DNA of 64,000 nucleotides, from the NCBI GenBank assembly GCA_913056275.1, contig CAJXLP010000001.1, positions 62,001 through 126,000 of the forward strand. Reading direction: 5' to 3'. The stretch is from an uncultured Mycoplasmatota bacterium. Lineage in GTDB: Bacteria > Bacillota_I > Bacilli_A > Izemoplasmatales > Izemoplasmataceae. The notes beneath the pieces are model-generated. The model searched no databases and had not been told where the DNA came from. It worked only from the letters and a program-made list of their open reading frames with translations. A program made the translations under genes and the position numbers. Shown here piece by piece: positions 1 through 14,381 of this stretch; position 1 is the first letter of the stretch, and each line of letters starts with the position of its first letter.

Positions 1-421
1 TTAAAGTTGGTTCAACCGGCTCATCTGGGAGCGTTAATAGCCATTTAGCGAGGGGGTCTAATCCTTTTTTAATGGCTTCGGTCGCTTTCGTTTTTTTCTT
101 TTCTTTAAACGGTCGGTACAAGTCCTCGACTTCGACAAGTTTAGTCGCACTGTGAATCGATTTTTCTAAATCGTCCGTCAGCATTCCGCGTTCTTCGATG
201 AGTCGAATGACATCACTTTTGCGGTCTTCGAGTTTTTTCTTTGCGTCATAGACGCTGGCAATCTCACGAATCGTTGTTTCATCCAAATCACCGGTTTGTT
301 CTTTTCGGTAGCGCGCAATAAAAGGGACCGTGTTGTCCTCTAAGAGAGTCAGCACGGTCGCAATGGTTTTAGCAGGCAGTTTCAGTTGGGTTTTTAAGCT
401 GTCAATTAAGGCAGTATCCAT
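1..421 (-). CDS. tex: Tex-family transcription accessory / S1 RNA-binding protein, N-terminal part
   Basis: The gene runs off the left edge and only about 140 N-terminal residues are visible. They match the Tex N-terminal region, including the VPFIARYRKE and TGDLDETTIREI segments that are strongly conserved in this family, followed by a charged helical stretch with LYRPFKEKK. Tex proteins bind nucleic acid through an S1 domain that would lie outside the window, and carry a YqgF-like fold; their exact role in transcription is not settled. The ATG at 421 follows a TTAGGAG ribosome-binding site. It begins 8 bases after the stop of the upstream thioredoxin-like gene, so it is probably the distal gene of the whiA-acpS operon. 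Confidence 0.9.
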   Translation of the reverse strand, partial: MDTALIDSLKTQLKLPAKTIATVLTLLEDNTVPFIARYRKEQTGDLDETTIREIASVYDAKKKLEDRKSDVIRLIEERGMLTDDLEKSIHSATKLVEVEDLYRPFKEKKKTKATEAIKKGLDPLAKWLLTLPDEPVEPTL

Positions 422-429
422 TCAGTCTC

Positions 430-879
430 CTAAGGGGCAAAGGTGCCAGCGTTAAAGTCATTAATCATCGCAATAATTGGATCTGGTCCGACTCTTTGAT
501 CGATGACCTCTCCGTCTAAATAAATGGTCACTGTTGGGGTCCCTGTAATACTCACTGGCGCAAATTGATTGGAGGCGCGTAAATCTGCATCGTTCACATC
601 AGCCAGTAAGACTGGAATGTCACTGGGATTGCTGGAAGCAAACCCTAAAATGTCATCTTGAATTTGTTGGCAAAAGCTGCAACTTTCCGAGTAATGATAC
701 AGCACCATGTATCCCTCACTGGGGACTTGCGTAGAATACGTCAACCAGTTTTCTACGTGGACCATTTCCGGGTCATCATAATCGTATGATTCACTGAATA
801 AATTCACGAGTCCTAAGACCCCGATTAAGCCGACAAACAGCGCGGCAAGTATTAAAATCCAATTGGGTGTTCTACTCAT
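430..879 (-). CDS. Membrane-anchored thioredoxin-fold protein (CSFC)
   Basis: A protein of 149 residues with one N-terminal membrane segment (about residues 8-28) followed by an extracytoplasmic thioredoxin-like domain. A CSFC motif provides the CxxC redox pair, and TGTPTVTIY supplies the expected cis-proline loop. It probably acts as a thiol-disulfide oxidoreductase outside the membrane; the substrate is unknown. The ATG at 879 is chosen because AAGGAG lies eight bases before it; a TTG five codons upstream would place that ribosome site inside the gene. The start overlaps the stop of the neighbouring lipoprotein by 8 bases, so the two paralog-like genes are translationally coupled. Confidence 0.75.
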   Translation of the reverse strand: MSRTPNWILILAALFVGLIGVLGLVNLFSESYDYDDPEMVHVENWLTYSTQVPSEGYMVLYHYSESCSFCQQIQDDILGFASSNPSDIPVLLADVNDADLRASNQFAPVSITGTPTVTIYLDGEVIDQRVGPDPIIAMINDFNAGTFAP

Positions 880-1315
880 TGGTTTCTCCTTCAACTAACG
901 CCCAGTCAAATGCGCCAGTTTCCATGTTTTCTAACATTTCTAAAATGGGTTGAGCGGCAAATACTTGATACGTGATTTCGCCGTCTTGTACGAAAAATAC
1001 GGTCGGTTGACGGTTCACGCTTAACGGGCGAATCCCCATTGCAGTCCGTTCATTCACTAAGATGAGTTCAACGTCATCGGTATTCGTTTTCCCGTACTCA
1101 AAGAGTGCCGTATTGACAATTTGACAGCCCGCACAATCAGTGCCAAAGAAGTCACGGTTATAATAATACACCATCGTGATTGAATCGGTTGTTCCGGTCG
1201 TTTCTAATTCACTCCAATCAGTAATTGAAGGAAAGTCATCATACGTATAATCCCCGTATTGATTTGCTCCACACCCGGCGATTAAAAGAATGAGTAATAG
1301 GCTAAGTCGTTTCAC
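872..1315 (-). CDS. Thioredoxin-fold lipoprotein (CAGC)
   Basis: A 147-residue protein with a lipoprotein signal: MKRL, a hydrophobic stretch and a LIAGC lipobox whose Cys would be lipidated by Lgt, encoded nearby. The mature part contains a CAGC redox pair and RQPTVFFV as cis-proline loop, so it resembles the adjacent CSFC protein and is probably a tandem relative. The likely role is extracytoplasmic disulfide chemistry, partner unknown. The start is GTG at 1315, overlapping the end of acpS by 14 bases, with a purine-rich GGTGGTGA site inside acpS. Two thioredoxin-fold proteins with different membrane anchors in one operon suggest a relay or distinct substrates; this is inference. Confidence 0.72.
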   Translation of the reverse strand: MKRLSLLLILLIAGCGANQYGDYTYDDFPSITDWSELETTGTTDSITMVYYYNRDFFGTDCAGCQIVNTALFEYGKTNTDDVELILVNERTAMGIRPLSVNRQPTVFFVQDGEITYQVFAAQPILEMLENMETGAFDWALVEGETNE

Positions 1316-1652
1316 CGGTCACCACCACTACGACGTAATGATCACTATGGGACAGGGAAATGAGTAACGCATCATCTGGTCGATACGAACTCACAATATA
1401 CGGACTTCCATCGTCACGGTTTAAGATCGATACATCTTTAAATTGGACGTGTGATTGAAACGTTTGATAGGCTTTTTTATAGGCTTCTTTGCCCGCAAAC
1501 CGGCCCGCCAAATATTCGGCTTTTCGCGTATCACTTTGAAACGCTCGATAGACCGTCAGTTCAGCGTCCGATAAGATGCGATGAACCAAGGCATCAGTCG
1601 GTGATTGAAACCGTGCGAGTTCTTCAATATCAACGCCGAGTATGGGTCGCAT
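1302..1652 (-). CDS. acpS: Holo-[acyl-carrier-protein] synthase
   Basis: AcpS transfers 4'-phosphopantetheine from CoA to a serine of acyl carrier protein. The 116-residue length is typical. The N-terminal GVDIEE motif carries the metal-binding Asp8, and RFAGKEAYKKA at about residues 51-61 carries the catalytic Glu56 and the CoA-binding lysines. A SLSHS motif near residue 100 is also conserved. The ATG at 1652 has GGAGGG six bases upstream and overlaps the end of whiA by 23 bases. The gene sits between whiA and two thioredoxin-fold genes in a run of overlapping genes, so all are probably on one transcript. Confidence 0.93.
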   Translation of the reverse strand: MRPILGVDIEELARFQSPTDALVHRILSDAELTVYRAFQSDTRKAEYLAGRFAGKEAYKKAYQTFQSHVQFKDVSILNRDDGSPYIVSSYRPDDALLISLSHSDHYVVVVVTGETT

Positions 1653-2580
1653 GATAGCCCTCCATCGCTTCTTTAGCGAGTGCTTCTATTTGCCGAAACC
1701 GGTGATTCAGTCCCGACTTTGAAATGCGCTTGTGATAATCGTTTTCCGCTTTCATGGAAAGCTCAATTAACGATAAATCCGGATATTTCTTGCGCAGAGA
1801 AATCGCTTCAATTAAACCCGATGGCAACGTCTCAACATCCCCAATATTTTCTAAAATGGCAATGTTTTTGAGTTGCTTATCCGCTGCTAAAATGGTTTTG
1901 TTTTGGTTGGCGAGTTCGATATTCATGACACGGGTAATCGAGTTGTAGAAATCGCGTTTAATGCGTTCGTCTTCAAACGTGAAGAGGGCATTTCTCGCCC
2001 CAACCGTTCGTAATAAATCCGCAATTTTTTCGCTTTCTTTAATGTAGATAATAATTAAGGATTTACGTTTTTGATGAATCTTTGCGGGGAGGCCTAACTC
2101 ACCGAATAATCCTTGAATGTCTTCCGCGAGTTTCATTGTGTGCACGCGGATTTCTAAATGATACGACGATGACTGCGGTGAGTTTAACGAACCACTTGCT
2201 AAAAAGGCGCCTTTTAAATACGCGACCTTCGCGTCTTTTCGTGTGGTGATGACTTCATCGATGCGCTCGGCATAGTGCATGCCTTCAAGTAATCCAAGCT
2301 CATGGATCAAGGCATCTGGGTGTGGGACTCTTAAGTAATGATATTTTAAGTGGAGTTTTTCTTCTTCCGGTTCATGGACGATCTCAATGGGCACATCGTA
2401 CGTACTTTTAATGAGACCCACCACCCGGCGGATTAATCCTAATGAAACGGATTTAAAGATGAGTTCGCCGTCTTTATATTGGCCGTTAATCGCAAACAGC
2501 GCCGACAAAAAAGCCGGCGTTTCTTGTGGGTCAAGTGCCGATTGCAAAAGCTCTTGTTTGACCGTCTGCGCAAAAGACAT
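1630..2580 (-). CDS. whiA: WhiA sporulation/cell-division DNA-binding protein
   Basis: WhiA is a DNA-binding protein found across Gram-positive bacteria, with an N-terminal domain related to LAGLIDADG homing endonucleases and a C-terminal helix-turn-helix. In non-sporulating relatives it affects cell division. The protein has 316 residues. The AYLKGAFLASGS segment near residue 130 belongs to the LAGLIDADG-like domain, and SLIELSMKAEN...RISKSGLNHRFRQI near the C-terminus is the WhiA helix-turn-helix. The ATG at 2580 has a strong AGGAGGG site. In Bacilli whiA lies beside rapZ, yvcK and crh; here these are missing and lgt is upstream, with a possible HPr-like remnant in between. Confidence 0.95.
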   Translation of the reverse strand: MSFAQTVKQELLQSALDPQETPAFLSALFAINGQYKDGELIFKSVSLGLIRRVVGLIKSTYDVPIEIVHEPEEEKLHLKYHYLRVPHPDALIHELGLLEGMHYAERIDEVITTRKDAKVAYLKGAFLASGSLNSPQSSSYHLEIRVHTMKLAEDIQGLFGELGLPAKIHQKRKSLIIIYIKESEKIADLLRTVGARNALFTFEDERIKRDFYNSITRVMNIELANQNKTILAADKQLKNIAILENIGDVETLPSGLIEAISLRKKYPDLSLIELSMKAENDYHKRISKSGLNHRFRQIEALAKEAMEGYHATHTRR

Positions 2581-2592
2581 GCGTTCACCCTC

Positions 2593-2720
2593 CTACATTC
2601 GTTTTTGAGTGTCTAAATACTTGATAACACTTTGAACCACAACGGTACCATCTGACGACACCGTGACAATTTATCTTAATTCTTTGTCGATGCCGTCGCC
2701 CCTGGCAAACAATCAATCAT
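2593..2720 (-). pseudogene. Possible decayed HPr/Crh-like fragment
   Basis: The 143-base gap between lgt and whiA holds two short minus-strand reading frames that are out of register. The first (2676-2720) reads MIDCLPGATASTKN; the second (2593-2670) reads IVTVSSDGTVVVQSV then IKYLDTQKRM. Placed in order they resemble the C-terminal half of HPr-type phosphocarriers, where a SLG-like turn is followed by a TVSADG-like strand and a final helix. The His15 half is absent and a stop plus a frame change separate the pieces. The neighbouring hprK and the usual whiA-crh linkage make this plausible, but the match is short and may be chance. Confidence 0.33.
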
Positions 2721-2723
2721 GCC

Positions 2724-3602
2724 TTAATCCTGAACGATGACATCGGCATAGTTTGGACGTTTGAAGACGGTTCGGTTTAAGACTAAAATGGCGGCCCCAA
2801 TCAGGACTGAGATGATCGATATGACTTGCGCAGTACGTATGCCAGAATCACCGAAGTATAAGGAGTCAGTCCGTAATGCTTCGATGAAGAAACGACCCAC
2901 TGAATACCAAATCAGATATACCGCAACCATATCGCCTGAGCGAATGAGGCGCGTTCTTCTGAGCACTAACATAATCACAAATCCTACGATGTTCCATAAC
3001 GATTCATAGAGGAATGTTGGATGATAGTACGCGAGGCCAGATGGGCCTTGTAAGTACATGTTATCAACAATAAAATCAGGAATTCCAAATTGCTCTAAAA
3101 AAGCGCGCTGCGTATCTAAGTCTAAATTCGGAACGCCGTTGGTTGACTCCCCGATGACATAGCCATGGGCTTCTTGATTAAAGAAGTTTCCCCAGCGACC
3201 TAAGGCTTGTGCCACAAGAAATCCAGGGGCCACAAGGTCTAAGACTTTCAAGAAATCTAGCTTGCGAATGCGTGTGTACACATAGGCTGAAATGACGGCG
3301 ACAATGAAGGCGCCGTGAATCGCCAGTCCACCTTCTCGAAACGCAAAAATTCGCGCAAAGTCACCGGCGTAACGCTCCCATTCAAAGATGACATAATAGA
3401 GTCTAGCACCGAGAATGGAAAGCGGTAAAATGATGATGATTCCATCCAGAATGTAATCCCCTTTAATGCCGATTTTTTCGCCTTCTTTGATGCCTAAATA
3501 TAAGGCAATTAAAACTCCCAATAAAATAAACAGGGAGTAAAAGTAAATTTCAATGGGGCCAATTGCAATACTGTTACGGAGTGGATCAAATACATGCATC
3601 AT
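2724..3602 (-). CDS. lgt: Prolipoprotein diacylglyceryl transferase
   Basis: Lgt attaches diacylglycerol from phosphatidylglycerol to the lipobox cysteine of prolipoproteins at the cytoplasmic membrane. The roughly 292-residue protein has about seven membrane segments, with the GGLAIHGAF segment and the RWGNFFNQEAHG signature that are diagnostic of the family. I chose ATG 3602, six bases after AGGTG; a GTG at 3611 would start within that ribosome site. The gene begins about ten bases after hprK, the same hprK-lgt order as in Bacillus. Its product would process the thioredoxin-like lipoprotein at 872-1315 and probably YidC at 56984-57847. Confidence 0.95.
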   Translation of the reverse strand: MMHVFDPLRNSIAIGPIEIYFYSLFILLGVLIALYLGIKEGEKIGIKGDYILDGIIIILPLSILGARLYYVIFEWERYAGDFARIFAFREGGLAIHGAFIVAVISAYVYTRIRKLDFLKVLDLVAPGFLVAQALGRWGNFFNQEAHGYVIGESTNGVPNLDLDTQRAFLEQFGIPDFIVDNMYLQGPSGLAYYHPTFLYESLWNIVGFVIMLVLRRTRLIRSGDMVAVYLIWYSVGRFFIEALRTDSLYFGDSGIRTAQVISIISVLIGAAILVLNRTVFKRPNYADVIVQD

Positions 3603-3611
3603 ATGGGTCAC

Positions 3612-4538
3612 CTACTTCTTCGATTTATTCTGGATGTTCGTGGATAAGTCATCGGCAAATTCTTGTGCCATGTTCGTACCTAAAAACTTTAAGCGGGCGT
3701 TCATGGCTGCAACCTCTACTAAGGTCGGAACACTGCGTGCGGCCGTGATGGGAATTTTACTTGTTGTAATATCGGTATTAAAGAAGCGTTCGGTCGATTC
3801 TTCAAGTCCCAATCGATCGTAATCCTCAGCAGCTTCAAAAGTCAATAAATCGACAATCACGCGAATCGGTTTCGATTCTTTGTAGGCACTTGCCCCAAAC
3901 AATTTGACGACATTGACAATCCCAATTCCTCGGATCTCCAAATATTTGCGTAAAATTTCTGGTGCTTCACCGATTACTTCACCTTCGGCATTTTCATAGA
4001 TATCGACCCGGTCATCGGCGACCAATTGATGGCCTCGTCTGACCAGCTCTAAGGCAACCTCGGATTTCCCGATGCCGCTCTTCCCGCGGATTAACACGCC
4101 GACTCCGTTGATATCTACCAAGGTGCCGTGAATGCTTGTCCGTGGCGTTAACTCTCGCGCTAAAAAATTAAGCGTACTGGAAAATAAGTCATTGGTGCGC
4201 TGATGGCTTTTTAAGACCGGGACCTTAAACTCACTCCCAAGGGTTTTAAATATGTCAGGTACTTCCACGTTTTTAGATAAGACAAAGGCCGGGGGACTGT
4301 GTTCAAACATCATGCGAACACGAATGTCTTGATCGGCTTTTGATAACCAGTGGAAAAAGGTGATTTCTTTACTGCCAATAAGTTGGACACGATCTTTTTC
4401 ATAAAACTCAAAAAGTCCAGCGAGTTCTAAGCCGGGTCGTGTGAGTTGTGGCGTCTTAAGTTCGTTGGATAATCCTTGTTCCCCCGAGACGACGTCAAGC
4501 CTTAAAGCTTTTGCATACTGCCGAACAGTTAACTTCAT
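3612..4538 (-). CDS. hprK: HPr kinase/phosphorylase
   Basis: HprK phosphorylates and dephosphorylates Ser46 of HPr, linking glycolytic state to carbon catabolite repression and sugar uptake. The 308-residue protein shows the family layout: an N-terminal regulatory domain, SIHGTLVD with the conserved His near residue 137, the P-loop GKSGIGKSE at about 152-160, VADDRVDI with the catalytic acidic residues near 177, and the LEIRGIGIVNV signature near 205. The start ATG overlaps the TGA of the upstream membrane-protein gene (ATGA), with no clear ribosome site, so translation is probably coupled. No intact ptsH lies in the window. Confidence 0.95.
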   Translation of the reverse strand: MKLTVRQYAKALRLDVVSGEQGLSNELKTPQLTRPGLELAGLFEFYEKDRVQLIGSKEITFFHWLSKADQDIRVRMMFEHSPPAFVLSKNVEVPDIFKTLGSEFKVPVLKSHQRTNDLFSSTLNFLARELTPRTSIHGTLVDINGVGVLIRGKSGIGKSEVALELVRRGHQLVADDRVDIYENAEGEVIGEAPEILRKYLEIRGIGIVNVVKLFGASAYKESKPIRVIVDLLTFEAAEDYDRLGLEESTERFFNTDITTSKIPITAARSVPTLVEVAAMNARLKFLGTNMAQEFADDLSTNIQNKSKK

Positions 4539-5255
4539 AATTTAAATGCCAATCCTTTTTTGATGGCGATACTTAACAGTTGCCTCACGAACATCAGTAA
4601 CAATGTAAAGACTGCCAATTCTGCGGGTCCATTAAATATTTGAGTATCGATAAATATGAGGGTATCAATTGAATAAAGAATGACGATGTAACCGACATAA
4701 AAGATCGACCCAAAACTGACAAGAACGGCTTTTGAAAAGTTAGCGACCATAAACTCTTTGAATACAACTTCACTCGTCGTGTAAATGAAAATGAAGGTCA
4801 ACGGGACCCACAGTTCTCTGGGAAAACTTCCTAAATTCAGAAATTCTAAAAGCCCCATCGCAGTAACTAAATTCACGAGATATAACAGGATAATATTGAT
4901 TATAAAATTTCCGTGAAAAGCGCCCCCTAATTGTATCATAAGCATCCGGTTTTTCTTGGGACGTTGCCTTTTTTGCGTGGACTTTTTAGGCGATGAGTCA
5001 TCACCTTTTTTGCTTTTTTCAACCAACGTTTTAATTTGTTTAGACAAGCGGTCACGGCGTTTTTTCTGCGCCGGTTCATCCGTATCATCAGCGGTTTCTT
5101 CATGCGATAATTCACGGATGAGTGCATCAATTTTCTCTTCGTCACTCATCGCATCAAAATTATCGGTTTCCTTTGCATCCCCGGAATCGTTAGCCGGATC
5201 GGTTGAACGCGTCTCTTCTGACTCTTCCGTTGGTTGATTGGGATCTTTGTGATCA

Positions 5256-5269
<14 letters not shown>
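4535..5269 (-). CDS. Membrane protein with long charged cytoplasmic N-terminus, unknown function
   Basis: I do not recognise this 244-residue protein. Residues 1 to about 75 are acidic and rich in Asp, Glu, Ser and Thr; 75 to about 110 are strongly basic (KKRRDR, KKSTQKRQRPKK); the remaining 130 residues form about four hydrophobic membrane segments. The charge switch resembles a flexible tail followed by a positive cytoplasmic anchor. It sits between uvrA and hprK, where Bacillus carries the small four-segment membrane protein YvlD, so the C-terminal half may be a divergent counterpart; that is inference from position. The gene overlaps uvrA by 14 bases and hprK by 4. Confidence 0.7.
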
Positions 5270-12269
<7,000 letters not shown>

Positions 12270-12289
12270 GACGGACTCCTTGGGTAAGG

Positions 12290-12322
12290 GTAAAAAAAAA
12301 TCAACCCTAAGGTTGATTTTTT
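12290..12322 (-). terminator. Rho-independent terminator of cspA
   Basis: AATCAACC and GGTTGATT form an eight-base stem around a four-base loop, followed on the minus strand by a run of nine T residues. It ends the single-gene cspA transcript just before the pcrA ribosome site. Confidence 0.85.
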
Positions 12323-12328
12323 AAAACA

Positions 12329-12529
12329 TTAAAGTGAATTAATATTTTCTGCTTGTGGGCCTTTTTCACTTTCAACGACTTCGAATTCTACTTTTTCGCC
12401 TTCGTCTAAAGTTTTAAAGCCTTCTTTGTTGATGTGTGAGTAATGTGCGAAGACATCAGTTCCTTCATCAGTGGTGATGAAGCCGAAGCCTTTTTCAGCA
12501 TTAAACCATTTAACTGTACCAGTTGCCAT
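12329..12529 (-). CDS. cspA: Cold-shock domain protein
   Basis: A 66-residue single-domain cold-shock protein that binds single-stranded RNA and DNA and keeps mRNA unfolded. Both RNA-binding motifs are present: KGFGFI (RNP1-like) and DVFAHYSHI (RNP2-like, with VFAH). The start is set at ATG 12529, eight bases after GGAGG; the reading frame stays open five codons further upstream. It is followed directly by its own terminator and preceded by a promoter about 100 bases away, so the mRNA has a long untranslated leader as in many cold-shock genes. Confidence 0.95.
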   Translation of the reverse strand: MATGTVKWFNAEKGFGFITTDEGTDVFAHYSHINKEGFKTLDEGEKVEFEVVESEKGPQAENINSL

Positions 12530-12623
12530 GTTGTGTTCCTCCATTCTTTAAAGGTGCTTAAATTACTCCATTGGTGCTGAAGAATGGAAAAACCATACTC
12601 ATCACAATATTTCGTTTAAGTTC
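12530..12623 (-). promoter_or_regulatory. cspA 5' untranslated leader with SD-proximal stem
   Basis: The leader of about 93 nucleotides can form an eight-base stem between 12580-12587 and 12541-12548 (CCATTCTT with AAGAATGG) closing a 31-base loop. The 3' arm runs into the GGAGG ribosome site at 12538-12542, so folding could affect translation. Two AGCACC repeats lie in or next to the loop. A temperature-responsive role is inferred from the gene and was not tested. Confidence 0.45.
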
Positions 12624-12629
12624 ACCTTA

Positions 12630-12657
12630 ATAATACACGATACACAGTATATTGCAA
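12630..12657 (-). promoter_or_regulatory. cspA promoter
   Basis: On the minus strand TTGCAA (12652-12657) and TATTAT (12630-12635) are separated by 16 bases, a sigma-A-type promoter starting transcription near 12623. Confidence 0.6.
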
Positions 12658-12700
12658 GAATTCTTTTTGCATTCAACACAATCGTAGATTTGGCTTTTTG

Positions 12701-13612
12701 CTAAGTTGGGTCCCATTGTATGAGAATATTGCCAACTTTATGCCCCTGATACAGATGGCGGTGCGCTTTTTGGTATTCATTTTTCGGATAAACATGCTCA
12801 ATGAGCGGCTGTATCTTACCGGCTTCGAGCCACTCAATCAGCTGATTAAGCTTCATGGGATCTTCACGCGTGGCTTTCTTAATCGTCATATAGGCGCCTC
12901 CAGGCTTGAGCCAGCTCTGGGCCGTTTTCTTCGAGTACTTGTTCACCGCGTCAAAAACAACGTCATACATTTTAGATGGAGTGTTAAACGCGTCTGACTG
13001 ATAATCCATGGTCGCATGGGGATTAAGAGTTGAAATCTTATCGAAGTTCTTTGCTCTTAAAACCGCCGTAACCGACGCTCCGAATTGCACTGCAATATCC
13101 AAGGCGGCGGACCCTACACTTCCACTGGCCCCAAGAATTAGGACCTTCATGCCTGGTTTAATCGTCTCAGCATTGATAAAATGCATCGCACTTAAGTATC
13201 CAAAAGGGAGCGTAGTTGCCGCTTCAAGGATGACTTTCGATACTTGTTGGATGGTGCGTTTTTCATTGATAATCATCGCATCAGCTAACGCCCCAGCATT
13301 CAACGACTGAATGAACGTGACATAATCGCCTGGCTTTACTTTTTTGACCGCAGCTCCAGTCTCGATGACCACCCCGCTGCCGGTGATGCCGCGAATGCTT
13401 TTTCGGGGACGCTTCCAGCCAAAGATGAGTTTCATCATCAATCGCATCGGGCCGCCGATATCCATCGTGTTAATATGCATGTCCCCAGCGGTCATATTTA
13501 CATATTTGATTGCCACGTTGATGTCGGTGGGTTTTTTGATGGATGGGCACTTCACATCAGAGAGTTTTAGGGTGGTTTCATCTCCATAACGGGACTGTAT
13601 GATGGCTTTCAT
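12701..13612 (-). CDS. Zinc-independent medium-chain alcohol dehydrogenase / quinone oxidoreductase-like protein
   Basis: A 303-residue medium-chain dehydrogenase/reductase. The N-terminal GroES-like domain includes GITGSGVVIETG and KPGDYVTF; the Rossmann domain has VLILGASGSVGSAALDIA at about residues 145-162, which matches the quinone-oxidoreductase branch (AxxGxxG NADPH loop). The cysteine-rich structural zinc lobe and the catalytic zinc ligands are absent. It probably reduces a quinone or enone with NAD(P)H; the substrate cannot be read from the sequence. The start overlaps the XRE regulator by 4 bases (ATGA), so it is the third gene of an operon with that regulator and a membrane protein. 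Confidence 0.82.
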   Translation of the reverse strand: MKAIIQSRYGDETTLKLSDVKCPSIKKPTDINVAIKYVNMTAGDMHINTMDIGGPMRLMMKLIFGWKRPRKSIRGITGSGVVIETGAAVKKVKPGDYVTFIQSLNAGALADAMIINEKRTIQQVSKVILEAATTLPFGYLSAMHFINAETIKPGMKVLILGASGSVGSAALDIAVQFGASVTAVLRAKNFDKISTLNPHATMDYQSDAFNTPSKMYDVVFDAVNKYSKKTAQSWLKPGGAYMTIKKATREDPMKLNQLIEWLEAGKIQPLIEHVYPKNEYQKAHRHLYQGHKVGNILIQWDPT

Positions 13613-13821
13613 GAGGCTTCCTCAAAAGTAAACAACGTTTCAATCGGGACTTTAAAAACTTTTCCCAGCTTTAAAGCAAGCTCTAACGACGGTAAATATT
13701 TTCCCTGTTCAATGGCATTGATGGTTTGGCGAGAGACCCCCACGCGTAAGGCTAACGTTTCTTGGGTCATTTCGGCCATGACGCGGTAGGTTTTCAGGGT
13801 GTTTTTCACAGACCCTTTCAT
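13609..13821 (-). CDS. Small XRE-family transcriptional regulator
   Basis: A 70-residue protein consisting almost entirely of one Cro/C1-type helix-turn-helix. MTQETLALRVGVSRQTINAIEQGKYLP shows the two helices and the recognition segment SRQTINAIE, followed by SLELALKLGKVF typical of these small regulators. It lacks a sensor domain. The gene overlaps its upstream membrane-protein partner by one base (TAATG) and the downstream oxidoreductase by four. Small XRE proteins paired with a DUF2178-like membrane protein commonly repress their own operon; a perfect palindrome over the operon's promoter is a good candidate operator. Confidence 0.88.
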   Translation of the reverse strand: MKGSVKNTLKTYRVMAEMTQETLALRVGVSRQTINAIEQGKYLPSLELALKLGKVFKVPIETLFTFEEAS

Positions 13822-14276
13822 TACCCACGCATCCGGTGATAAAAAATGGCCAATCCATCATACGATATTCCCGCAAGCGCTACGCCTACATACATGGCGA
13901 GAAAAAAGTTTTGTATGGATCCTCCAAAGGCAAGAATGAGCAGACCACCCACGAATCCTATGATCAAAAAGGTGCCAATATGAACCGTGCTTTTTAAGTC
14001 GATCATTTTGGTCCGCTCATCGTCTTGGATTTCAGCATTAACTCGTGCTTCATCATTGGTCTTAATCGCAATGACAATGGCTTCAATGACCACATGAACT
14101 ACGGTAAAAACAACGCGGCCAATCACGAGACTGCCAAAGAAAATAAGATACCATATCCCCCAATCTTGCAAAGAAAATTGATTCAAGCCTTGCGTGACCA
14201 TAAATTGATAAAAGCCGATCACAAATCCAATGGTATATAACAGCCCAAATATACTGCGGCGTTCTGTATATGACAT
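13821..14276 (-). CDS. Four-segment membrane protein paired with XRE regulator
   Basis: A 151-residue membrane protein with about four hydrophobic segments in two pairs (roughly residues 8-28, 38-68, 98-118 and 122-142). The central cytoplasmic loop contains QDDERTKMIDLKS, a motif resembling the conserved loop of small DUF2178-like proteins encoded next to XRE regulators. Function is unknown; in such pairs the membrane protein may sense membrane state, but this is inference. It is the first gene of an operon with the XRE regulator and an oxidoreductase, and lies 29 bases downstream of the predicted -10 box. Confidence 0.72.
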   Translation of the reverse strand: MSYTERRSIFGLLYTIGFVIGFYQFMVTQGLNQFSLQDWGIWYLIFFGSLVIGRVVFTVVHVVIEAIVIAIKTNDEARVNAEIQDDERTKMIDLKSTVHIGTFLIIGFVGGLLILAFGGSIQNFFLAMYVGVALAGISYDGLAIFYHRMRG

Positions 14277-14304
14277 ACACTCTCCGTGAAACTAAGATGT
14301 TCAA

Positions 14305-14333
14305 ATTGTAAAGCATATTTTACATAATGTAAA
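14305..14333 (-). promoter_or_regulatory. Promoter and palindromic operator of the XRE operon
   Basis: TTTACA (14328-14333) and TACAAT (14305-14310) on the minus strand are 17 bases apart. A perfect 15-base palindrome, TTTACAT-A-ATGTAAA (14319-14333), overlaps the -35 box, and another TGTAAAG half-site lies at 14307-14313. Repressor binding here would block polymerase; the XRE protein is the obvious candidate. Confidence 0.65.
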
Positions 14334-14345
14334 GTTTTTTTTACA

Positions 14346-14375
14346 AATAAAAAACCATCCTTCAATCGGATGGCT
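14346..14375 (-). terminator. Terminator of glnS
   Basis: CCATCC and GGATGG pair around a seven-base loop, followed on the minus strand by six T residues. It closes the ABC transporter-glnS gene run. Confidence 0.8.
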
Positions 14376-14381
14376 TGGAAA

